Assembly: GCA_036272195.1 (NCBI GenBank)
Contig: DATAZE010000007.1
Coordinates: 1 to 64,000, forward strand
DNA length: 64,000 nt
Reading direction: 5' to 3'
From: DASXHY01 sp036272195
GTDB lineage: Bacteria > Verrucomicrobiota > Verrucomicrobiia > Limisphaerales > DASXHY01
A program made the position numbers and the translations under genes. The notes below the pieces were generated by a model. That model had not been told where the DNA came from. It did no database searches and saw nothing but the letters and a program-made list of their open reading frames with translations. Positions 1 to 9,769 of the stretch are shown here, in pieces (position 1 is the first letter of the stretch; every line of letters starts with the position of its first letter).

Positions 1-62
1 TAGTGGCACGGGCGTCTCGCCCGTGCGTTTCGATTCACACGGGCGAGACGCCCGTGCCACTA
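1..62. repeat. Family A palindrome (62 bp, TA-bounded), copy 1
   Basis: A near-perfect inverted repeat that starts TAGTGGCACGGG and ends CCCGTGCCACTA. It has the same 62-bp length as the copies at 6078-6139 and 60054-60115, and longer diverged copies lie at 14454-14536 and 20677-20757. All full copies begin and end with TA, which suggests a TA target duplicated on insertion. The element may extend past the window edge. Confidence 0.9.
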
Positions 63-209
63 CTCACCCTTTTTTGTCCTATTCCCTCTTGCGGGCTAAC
101 CCTTTTTTGCCATAGGGGTTTCCCTTATGCCCCCTAATCCACCCCCCGCATTTCTGAATCGGGGTCGCCCCCAATTGTTGGTTTTGCGACTTCATCCTAT
201 TTTGCTCCC

Positions 210-1001
210 ATGCAAACAACATTGGTCGGGCGGGAAACGGAAACTTGGGCGGATGCGGCCGGAGAATACGGCGACACCAATCTTAATGAAGGATGGCGGC
301 CGGCTGAGGCGCCCCGGAGTTCTTACCCTGATGCGACCAGGCCCTTTCCTGTGATTGGCGTCCGCAATAGTGAGAATCACGCGCTGGTCGAAGCCATGGT
401 TAATTCCCGAATTTACCAGGATTACGAGAAAGCTTTCAGTGACGCGACCGGCCTGCCCGTGGAGTTGCGCCCGGTCGAATCCCGGCTACTGCCCAACACC
501 GGTAATACCGCCGTCCCAGTCCGGCTGGGTGACCGCCTGATCGGTTTCCTCCAAACCGGAAGCGTGGAAGGCAATCAAGGCAAACAGCACGACGGTGTAG
601 TCAAATTGCTGGCCATTTTCGCCCAGCACCTTTCCCTGTTGAGCAACCAGGTCGTCGTCCAGCAGGAGAATTCCGAACCGCCCGCCATCATGCGCGCCAA
701 GGAATTCATCCACCAACACCAGACCGAGGACCTTTCGCTCGGGCAGGTCGCCAAGGCGGTGAACATGAGCACATTTTATTTCTGCAAAATGTTCAAAAAG
801 GTCACCGGCATCAATTTTACCGATTACCTGTCGCGCGTGCGGATTGAGAAATCGAAAAACCTCCTGCTCAATCCCAATTTGCGCGTGAGCGAAATCGCGT
901 TCGAGGTTGGATTTCAATCATTGACGCATTTTAACCGGGTGTTCAAAAGAATCCTGGGACAGTCGCCCACAGAATATCGGGCGCAGCTCCTGGCAAATTA
1001 A
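210..1001 (+). CDS. AraC-family transcriptional regulator with PocR-like sensor domain
   Basis: A 263-residue DNA-binding regulator. The C-terminal third (about residues 160-260) has the two helix-turn-helix motifs of AraC/XylS proteins, including LSLGQVAKAVNMSTFYFCKMFKK and the second-helix block VSEIAFEVGFQSLTHFNRVFKR. The middle segment (about 70-155, SRIYQDYEKAFSDATGLP) resembles PocR-type ligand-binding domains, which in other proteins sense small metabolites or redox state. The first 60 or so residues look low in information, so a start further downstream is possible. No target gene is evident. The kinase gene follows on the same strand after about 200 bases. Family call secure; ligand unknown. 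Confidence 0.85.
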   Translation: MQTTLVGRETETWADAAGEYGDTNLNEGWRPAEAPRSSYPDATRPFPVIGVRNSENHALVEAMVNSRIYQDYEKAFSDATGLPVELRPVESRLLPNTGNTAVPVRLGDRLIGFLQTGSVEGNQGKQHDGVVKLLAIFAQHLSLLSNQVVVQQENSEPPAIMRAKEFIHQHQTEDLSLGQVAKAVNMSTFYFCKMFKKVTGINFTDYLSRVRIEKSKNLLLNPNLRVSEIAFEVGFQSLTHFNRVFKRILGQSPTEYRAQLLAN

Positions 1002-1045
1002 AAGAATTATCGGTTTTGCCCGAACCCCAACCACACAGCCCAACC

Positions 1046-1074
1046 CTCCCCCTCCCATCCTGGATGGGAGGGGG
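1046..1074. repeat. Perfect C/G-rich hairpin downstream of the AraC gene
   Basis: Left arm at 1048-1060 and right arm at 1062-1074 are perfect complements (CCCCCTCCCATCC / GGATGGGAGGGGG). It lies 45 bases after the AraC stop codon but lacks a following T-tract, so it is either a weak terminator or another short palindromic repeat. Confidence 0.5.
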
Positions 1075-1198
1075 AAGAATTTCTTTCCGCCGTGGATTGA
1101 GGTGATGCTGCGAACGCGAAGATGGGCAGGCGGAACGATTTAAAATGAACGCCGCCGCGCAATTTGCGAGTTGGAATGGCCGGACTTTTTTCGGATAG

Positions 1199-2383
1199 TT
1201 GGCCTCGGTGAATCCGGACGACTACGAGAAACTGTCCCGGGCCGATATAATTGCGCGGCTCAAAGCATCAGAATCAGCGCGCGTTGCCGTCAGCGCCGCT
1301 CATGCAAAAGAATTGAGCACACAACAGGAACTTGCCCAGGAGCTCGTCAAAGACCGCGAGGAACGGCTGCGCGCCATTCTCGAAACGGCGGTTGAAGGCA
1401 TCATCACCATTGACGAGCACGGGATCATCGAGTCCGTGAACGCCGCGGCGGAACGAATCTTTGGATATCGCGCCCGCGAAATCATCGGCCGGAAGGTCAG
1501 TCTTTTGATGGCCTCGCCGCATCGCGAGGCAGACGACGATTACATCGCCAACTATCTCCATACCGGCCGCGCAAAAGTTATTGGCATCGGCCGGGAAGTG
1601 GCCGGCCGCCGCAAGGACGGAACTGTTTTCCCAATGGATTTATCCGTGAGCGAAGTGAAGCTGGCAACGCGGCGAATTTTCACCGGCTTCATCCGCGACA
1701 TCACGGAACGCAAACAGCTCGAGAAGGAAATTCTCGAAATCAGCGATCGCGAGCAACGCCGCATCGGCCAGGACCTTCACGACGGCTTGTGCCAGCACCT
1801 CACGGGCATCGAATTGATGAGCCAGGTTTTGGCACAGAAACTCGCGCCCAAATCCAAGGCCTACGCCAAACAAGTCAGCAAAATCGCCAACCACGTCCGC
1901 GATGCCATCAGCCACACTAGCTCGTTGGCGCGCGGACTTTCACCGGTCACCATTGAGTCGGAGGGGTTGATGTCGGCGTTGCACGAACTGGCGACCGATA
2001 CCGAAAAAATTTTCCGCGTCCAATGCCGTTACGATTTCGATGAGCCAGTCGCGATGCAAGACCACGCCGCGGCCACGCATTTGTTTCGCATCGCTCAAGA
2101 AGCAGTTTCAAACGCCATCAAGCACGGCAAAGCCCGCCGGGTCGTTATCAGCTTGCGCGATACGCGCGGGCGGATAGTTTTGAAAGTGAGCGACAATGGT
2201 AAAGGATTCCCGAAGCGAACGTCGAAAAACAAAGGGATGGGCCTGCGAATTATGCAATCGCGCGCTGGGATGCTCGGCGGCACGATCGCCATCGAGCGCA
2301 ATAGCAACGGCGGCGTAAACGTCACCTGCGCCGTCCCGCAAAACGGTCCATTCCGAAAACCGTCAAAGAACCATGCCCGCTAA
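1199..2383 (+). CDS. FixL-like PAS sensor histidine kinase (HisKA_3 class)
   Basis: A soluble sensor kinase of about 394 residues. A short coiled N-terminus (about 10-55) is followed by one PAS domain (about 58-172). A HisKA_3 dimerisation/phosphoacceptor block follows, with the likely phospho-His at 194 (QDLHDGL), then a HATPase_c domain (N box QEAVSNAIKHG, then DNGKGF and GMGLRIMQSRAGMLGG). The PAS core strongly resembles the heme PAS of FixL (GRRKDGTVFPMDLSV, FTGFIRDITE), but the residue aligning with the heme-ligating His is Asp112. Heme and oxygen sensing is therefore doubtful. The start is TTG at 1199 or GTG at 1208; neither has a clear Shine-Dalgarno. The 3' end overlaps the response regulator gene by 11 bases, so the two are almost certainly cotranscribed partners. 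Confidence 0.9.
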   Translation: MASVNPDDYEKLSRADIIARLKASESARVAVSAAHAKELSTQQELAQELVKDREERLRAILETAVEGIITIDEHGIIESVNAAAERIFGYRAREIIGRKVSLLMASPHREADDDYIANYLHTGRAKVIGIGREVAGRRKDGTVFPMDLSVSEVKLATRRIFTGFIRDITERKQLEKEILEISDREQRRIGQDLHDGLCQHLTGIELMSQVLAQKLAPKSKAYAKQVSKIANHVRDAISHTSSLARGLSPVTIESEGLMSALHELATDTEKIFRVQCRYDFDEPVAMQDHAAATHLFRIAQEAVSNAIKHGKARRVVISLRDTRGRIVLKVSDNGKGFPKRTSKNKGMGLRIMQSRAGMLGGTIAIERNSNGGVNVTCAVPQNGPFRKPSKNHAR

Positions 2384-3047
2384 ATCCAAGAACGCCGGCA
2401 AACGGATCCTGATCGTCGATGATCATCCGATGATGCGACAGGGCCTGGCGCAATTAATCGACAACGAGCCGGACCTCAAAGTGGTCGCGGAGGCTGACAC
2501 CGGCGGCCAGGGGCTCGACATCGTGGTCAGCCAGACATTGGATATGGCATTGATCGACATCTCGTTGCCGGACAAGAACGGGCTGGAGCTCATCAAGGAC
2601 ATTCATACCGTGAAGCCGGAACTGCCGATTCTCATCGTGTCGATGCACGACGAAGCGCTTTACGCCGAGCGCGTCCTGCGCGCGGGCGCGCGGGGCTACA
2701 TCATGAAACAGGAAGGCGGGAAGAAATTACTCCAAGCCATCCGGCAGATCCTGACCGGGCAGATTTATGTCAGCGAAAAAATGTCGGCGCGCATTTTGGA
2801 AACGTTTTCCGGCCGCCGCTCCGAGGGGAGCTCTTCGCCGGTGGCGCGCCTCTCCGATCGTGAGTTTGAAGTGTTCCAATTAATTGGCCAGGGCAAAGGC
2901 ACCAAGGAAATTGCGCAGCACCTCAATCTGAGCGTGAAGACGGTGGAAGTGCATCGCGCGAAAATCAAAGAGAAACTCAGCTTGTTGACCGCCACCGACC
3001 TGGTGCGTTACGCCGTCCGCTGGTCCGAGGTGCAAGGGCCAATCTAG
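2373..3047 (+). CDS. NarL/FixJ-type response regulator
   Basis: A 224-residue response regulator. The N-terminal receiver domain has the acidic pair Asp16/Asp17, phosphoacceptor Asp62 (ALIDISLPDKNG) and a conserved C-terminal Lys-containing loop. The C-terminal LuxR/NarL helix-turn-helix is at about 150-215 (LSDREFEVFQLIGQGKGTKE, then TVEVHRAKIKEKL). It overlaps the upstream kinase gene, which has the matching HisKA_3 type, so it is the likely phosphorylation partner. Target genes are unknown. Confidence 0.93.
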   Translation: MPAKSKNAGKRILIVDDHPMMRQGLAQLIDNEPDLKVVAEADTGGQGLDIVVSQTLDMALIDISLPDKNGLELIKDIHTVKPELPILIVSMHDEALYAERVLRAGARGYIMKQEGGKKLLQAIRQILTGQIYVSEKMSARILETFSGRRSEGSSSPVARLSDREFEVFQLIGQGKGTKEIAQHLNLSVKTVEVHRAKIKEKLSLLTATDLVRYAVRWSEVQGPI

Positions 3048-3190
3048 CGGCGGTCTGGATCGCCGCCATTGTCTTTTGGCAGGAGCAGCATAATTAGTTC
3101 CGTCCGCCGAACGCGGACGGCGACACTGCGGCGCGGCGTCTCTACCATCGCTTGACCCGCTCGCGCTCACTGCTACACTGCGATTACCCA

Positions 3191-4156
3191 ATGAAATTTC
3201 TTTGTGCGATTCTGGCGGGGGCGCTGACGATGTGCTTCGGGTTCCGAGCCGAAGCCGAACTGGTGAACGGCATCGATGCCATCGTTCACGATTCGATCAT
3301 CACGTTCCAGGAAGTGGATGACGCCAGCGCCCGGATTGTGGACCAGTTGCGCGAGCAGTATGGCAATCAACCGGACGAAATGCGCAAACAACTGGCCAAC
3401 GCCTACAAGGAAACGCTCGAGGAATTGCAGGAACGCCAGTTGATTTTGCACGAGTTCGAAACCGCCGGCTACAACCTCCCGGAAAGCATCATCGACGAGC
3501 AATTCGATCAATATATCAAAAACAAATACAACGACCGGGTCACCTTCACCAAGACGCTGCAACAGCAAGGCATGACGTACGAAAAGGCCCGCCGGGATTA
3601 CAAGGACACTTTCATCGTCGAGCAGATGCGTTACAAAAATATTTCCGGCGCCATCACAATTTCGCCGCACAAGGTCGAAACGTATTACGACGAGCATAAG
3701 GATGATTTCAAGGAAGAGGACAAGGTGAAGCTGCGGATAATCGTGTTGACGAATGCGCCCGACGCGGACACCACGCAAACCCGGAAATTGGCGGATGAAA
3801 TCCTGAGCAAACTGAATGACGGCGCGTCCTTTGCCGATATGGCGACCATTTATTCGCAAGGCTCGCAGGCCCGCAGCGGCGGCGAATGGGATTGGGTGGA
3901 AAAATCCGTGCTGCGCAAGGAGCTTGCCGATGTAGCGTTCACGCTGAAGCCGGGGCAACGGAGCGGCGTCATCGAAACTCCCGGCGCGTTCTACCTGATG
4001 CTGGTCGAGGACAAAAAAGAAGCGCACGTCAAACCGCTCGCGGACGTGCGCGACCAGGTTGAAAAACTTCTCCTCGCGAAAGAGCGCACGCGTTTGCAAC
4101 AGCAGTGGATTGCCAAGCTCAAAAAGAAAACGTTCATTCGCGAGTTTGCATATTAA
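3191..4156 (+). CDS. SurA-like periplasmic chaperone / parvulin peptidyl-prolyl isomerase
   Basis: A 321-residue exported protein. Residues 1-20 form a signal peptide (MKFLCAILAGALTMCFGF...AEA). It is followed by a SurA N-terminal-like helical domain (NGIDAIVHDSIITFQEVDD) and one parvulin/PpiC rotamase domain (about 170-270: VKLRIIVLTNAP, ADEILSKLNDGASFADMATI, GGEWDWVEKSVLRKEL). Such proteins help outer-membrane proteins fold in the periplasm. I chose the ATG at 3191 rather than the upstream TTG (3152) because the signal peptide begins there. It has one PPIase domain where E. coli SurA has two. pdxA follows 54 bases downstream; surA-pdxA linkage is also seen in proteobacteria. Confidence 0.88.
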   Translation: MKFLCAILAGALTMCFGFRAEAELVNGIDAIVHDSIITFQEVDDASARIVDQLREQYGNQPDEMRKQLANAYKETLEELQERQLILHEFETAGYNLPESIIDEQFDQYIKNKYNDRVTFTKTLQQQGMTYEKARRDYKDTFIVEQMRYKNISGAITISPHKVETYYDEHKDDFKEEDKVKLRIIVLTNAPDADTTQTRKLADEILSKLNDGASFADMATIYSQGSQARSGGEWDWVEKSVLRKELADVAFTLKPGQRSGVIETPGAFYLMLVEDKKEAHVKPLADVRDQVEKLLLAKERTRLQQQWIAKLKKKTFIREFAY

Positions 4157-4210
4157 GCGACGGGCGGGCCGGAAATTCCGACTCGATTGGCAGCCAGGGA
4201 AATTTTCCAA

Positions 4211-5188
4211 ATGCAGATAGGCATCACACTCGGCGACGTGACCGGCATTGGACCGGAGGTGACGTTGAAAGCGCTTGCGTCCGAAATAAAATCGGATAAT
4301 GCGCAGTATCTCATCATCGGCGACATCGATTACGTGAGGAAAACCAACCGGCAGCTTGGGTTGAATCTCCCGCTGGAAGAGTATCGTGATAAAACCTCCG
4401 CCGGGCGCATTTGTATCTTCAATCCCCTGCCCCAACCGCTCCCCGCGAATCTCGCTGAAGGCGCGCCCGCGGCGGCTGATGCGGCGATGGCATATTTGAA
4501 GGAAGCGGCGGAACGCTGCCTGCGGCGTGAATTGGACGCGATGGTTACGGCGCCGGTCAGCAAGGAAAACATCATTCGCGCCGGGCACGCGTTCGTGGGC
4601 CAGACGGAATTTCTTTCGCAAATTGCGGGGACGGATCGAACGGTGATGATGTTGCTGGGCCATGACGAGCGCGGGCGCTGGCTGCGCGTGGCGCTGGCCA
4701 CCAATCACGTGCCACTCAAGCTGGTTTCGGAGAAATTGACTCGGGAAAAAATCGAACGAGCCATCGAACTTGCCGCCAAGGCCTGCCGCGATCTTCGATT
4801 GCCGCGCGCGCGCGTGGGCGTTTGCGGACTGAACCCGCACGCCGGGGAAGGCGGAAAGATGGGCACTGAGGAACAAACTACCATTGGCCCGGCGGTAATC
4901 GCCATGCAACAGAAGCAGCTTGATGCCGTCGGGCCGCTGAGCGCCGACACGCTTTTCCACCAGGCTTATCGCGGCAACTACGATGCCGTCGTGGCCATGT
5001 ATCACGACCAGGGGTTGTGCCCGCTCAAATTAATCGGCTTTGAGACCGGCGTGAATTGGACGCTCGGCCTGCCGTTCGTCCGCACATCGCCCGATCACGG
5101 CACTGCTTATGACATTGCGGGAAAAGGCATTGCTGATCCGTCGTCGATGATTTCGGCGATTCGATTGGCAAAGCAATTGGCGACTTAG
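4211..5188 (+). CDS. pdxA: 4-hydroxythreonine-4-phosphate dehydrogenase
   Basis: PdxA oxidises 4-phosphohydroxy-L-threonine in DXP-dependent pyridoxal-phosphate synthesis. The 325-residue product has the family signatures GITLGDVTGIGPEV at the N-terminus, TAPVSKENI, GHAFVGQTEFL, LNPHAGEGGKMG and the C-terminal block MYHDQGLCPLKLIGFE...TSPDHGTAYDIAGKG, covering metal-binding histidines and the substrate site. The ATG at 4211 has AGGGA 10-15 bases upstream and begins right at the conserved N-terminus. The TAG stop (5186-5188) coincides with the left TA of a MITE-like element; deleting the element would restore the same stop. Confidence 0.96.
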   Translation: MQIGITLGDVTGIGPEVTLKALASEIKSDNAQYLIIGDIDYVRKTNRQLGLNLPLEEYRDKTSAGRICIFNPLPQPLPANLAEGAPAAADAAMAYLKEAAERCLRRELDAMVTAPVSKENIIRAGHAFVGQTEFLSQIAGTDRTVMMLLGHDERGRWLRVALATNHVPLKLVSEKLTREKIERAIELAAKACRDLRLPRARVGVCGLNPHAGEGGKMGTEEQTTIGPAVIAMQQKQLDAVGPLSADTLFHQAYRGNYDAVVAMYHDQGLCPLKLIGFETGVNWTLGLPFVRTSPDHGTAYDIAGKGIADPSSMISAIRLAKQLAT

Positions 5189-5368
5189 AGCGGTTTAAAA
5201 AATACTGTAGCCAATTCGGAGCGAGGATTTTTGGTTTTTGGCAAGGCTTCGGCGAAGAAGCAGGTTTGAAAAACCCTGTGACTGAGCCGAAACGATGCCA
5301 AAACACCAAAAAGACCGCTTCCCGGCAGTTTCCTTCCGAATGGCTACGGTATTTTTTAAACCGCTCTA
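5186..5368. mobile_element. MITE-like element (183 bp) with long inverted repeats and TA ends
   Basis: The outer arms (TAGAGCGGTTTAAAAAATAC at the left; the reverse complement of the right end reads the same for 20 bases) continue as an imperfect inverted repeat over nearly the whole element. An inner pair is built on TTTTTGG...TTTTGGCA. Both ends carry TA. Collapsing the element to one TA recreates an uninterrupted pdxA 3' end with its TAG stop. The structure resembles a non-autonomous IS630/Tc1-mariner-like element; no transposase is in the window. Confidence 0.75.
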
Positions 5369-5379
5369 GTCCCGGCATT

Positions 5380-8061
<2,682 letters not shown>

Positions 8062-8224
8062 TCTAGAAATTGAAATTTACCACAAACTTACGTCGGCATA
8101 AAGAACCTTTGATGTTCGTATGTTCTGCTCATTTGCGAGAGCTTCGCATACTCAAGCTGGAGATAGGTATAACGCCATTCTGCTTTGTAGAAATCATGCT
8201 GGGAGCGAACAATCCGTTAAGCAA

Positions 8225-8368
8225 GGGAGCGCGCCCGCCCCCGGGCGCGGTGAGCCGCGCCTCGCGGCTCACTTGGACGCTTGAATATATTTTGTGATTC
8301 GATGACTCGTACATCTCTGTGTTCGGCGCGAGGCGCGCCGAACAGCGCCCGAGGCGGGCGCGCTCCCA
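8225..8368. repeat. Long GC-rich palindromic repeat upstream of the epimerase gene
   Basis: The left arm GGGAGCGCGCCCGCC...GGGCGC (from 8226) pairs with GCGCCCGAGGCGGGCGCGCT at 8345-8364. Smaller hairpins, GTGAGCCGCG...CGCGGCTCAC and GTTCGGCGCG...CGCGCCGAAC, lie inside. It is typical of the compound palindromes that fill this genome's intergenic spaces. A degenerate copy of the CTTTGCG...TTTGCGTTTAAC repeat follows at about 8397-8441. Confidence 0.7.
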
Positions 8369-8447
8369 GATCTTTTCTGCAGAGCAGATGCTTGCCTCAC
8401 GAACTTTGCGGCTTTGCCTCTCGGTGGCTTTGCGTTTAACTCTGGTT

Positions 8448-9374
8448 ATGCGCGTGTTAATCGTCGGGACTGGATATGTGGGGTTGCCGCTGGGCGCGGA
8501 ACTGGCGCGCCAAGGGCACGAGGTTTTCGGACTGCGACGCAATCGGGCTGCCGAGGGCGAACTAAATGCTGTAGGAATCAAACCGCTGTTCGCGGACATC
8601 ACCAGGGCCGATGAACTGGCGCGTTTGCCGCGTGAATTTGATTGGGTGGTGAATTGCGCCGCTTCGGGCGGGGGTGACGCGGAGGAATATCGACAGATTT
8701 ATTTGGAGGGGATGCGGAATTTAATTGAATGGCTCGCACCAAACCGGCAGGCCGGCGTTCCAAGATTTGTTTACACCAGCAGCACGAGTGTTTACGGACA
8801 AAATGACGGCTCCATTGTGAATGAACAAAGTCCGGCCGAACCAGCCATGGAAACAGCGCGAGTCTTGTTGGAGGCGGAGAAGGTCTTGCTGGAGGGAGCG
8901 CGCGACAGAAATTTTCCGGCGATGATTTTGCGCGTGGCGGGAATTTATGGGCCGGAACGCGGCCATTGGTTCAAACAGTTTCTCAAAGGCGAGGCGCGTC
9001 TCAACGGCAGCGGCGAACGCTTTCTGAACATGATTCATCGGGACGATGTCATCGGTGGTGTGATCGCCGTGCTCGAGCGCGGGCGGCCCGGGGACATCTA
9101 CAATGCCGTGGATGACGAGCCGGTGAGCCAGCGTGATTTCTTTTCATGGCTCGCGGCGGCCACTTCTCTTCCCATGCCGGCCGGGGCGCCCACAACTCCA
9201 GAGGCGCGCAAACGCGGGGTCACCAACAAGCGCGTTTCCAATCGGAAATTAAAAGCGGACCTCGGCTACAGTTTCAAATTTCCCACCTTCCGTGAAGGAT
9301 ATGCCGAGCCGATTAGAAAGCTGGAGAACGGTGGGAAAGAGGCGTCGCGGACGCGAGCGGCGGGAAATTTATAG
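8448..9374 (+). CDS. NAD-dependent epimerase/dehydratase (extended SDR family)
   Basis: A 308-residue Rossmann-fold protein. The N-terminus VLIVGTGYVGLPLGAELARQGHEV binds the dinucleotide. The segment YTSSTSVYG carries the Ser/Tyr of the SDR active site, and GIYGPERG and LNMIHRDDVIGGVIAVLERG are typical of the extended or YeeZ-like group. The substrate is probably a nucleotide sugar or a related metabolite, but nothing fixes it. The ATG at 8448 begins at the nucleotide-binding motif; the upstream open frame is repeat sequence and is not counted as coding. Confidence 0.87.
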   Translation: MRVLIVGTGYVGLPLGAELARQGHEVFGLRRNRAAEGELNAVGIKPLFADITRADELARLPREFDWVVNCAASGGGDAEEYRQIYLEGMRNLIEWLAPNRQAGVPRFVYTSSTSVYGQNDGSIVNEQSPAEPAMETARVLLEAEKVLLEGARDRNFPAMILRVAGIYGPERGHWFKQFLKGEARLNGSGERFLNMIHRDDVIGGVIAVLERGRPGDIYNAVDDEPVSQRDFFSWLAAATSLPMPAGAPTTPEARKRGVTNKRVSNRKLKADLGYSFKFPTFREGYAEPIRKLENGGKEASRTRAAGNL

Positions 9375-9769
9375 CACATTGGACATGGAAACATGTTAGT
9401 GGGTCATTGGTTCCATCCAAATCATCTCCTCAATGATCCCCGATTGCCGTCGAGCTGGCTTTTCGCGAATTCAAACCGACACAATCAATTCGAACCCTTC
9501 GCCATTCCCGAAAATTTAGATGCGCCGGCCCTGCTCCAGCGGAGAAGCCCACGTCACTCAAAGTCTACCAAGCAAATCGTTGCGCTCCGAAGGACGATTG
9601 CGTATTTTAAGATAGAAATCTGGAAGGCCTCGGCGACCGTGTTGTATTCCGATTCGATCGGACCTGAACGCGCCGTCACACGAGAAGTTGGATGCAAACA
9701 TTCCATCCAGATTCCGATTTCCTGGCAAGCGGATGGGTGGGACGGCATGGCGGGTGTTTCAGAAATGAA
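9375..9769. other. Non-coding interval upstream of the signalling operon
   Basis: About 395 bases with no convincing gene. A 126-codon open frame (9393-9773) has no recognisable domain and overlaps the better start of the kinase. No clear palindromic repeat is present, so it probably holds the promoter of the operon at 9770-14456. Confidence 0.5.

Noticed and set aside
1046..1074. Perfect hairpin after the AraC gene as a definite terminator
   Set aside because: No T-tract follows, so it is listed as a repeat or weak terminator only.
3173..5005. 610-codon open frame on the minus strand
   Set aside because: It lies entirely antisense to the SurA-like gene and pdxA, both of which have clear family motifs; the translation has no recognisable domain.
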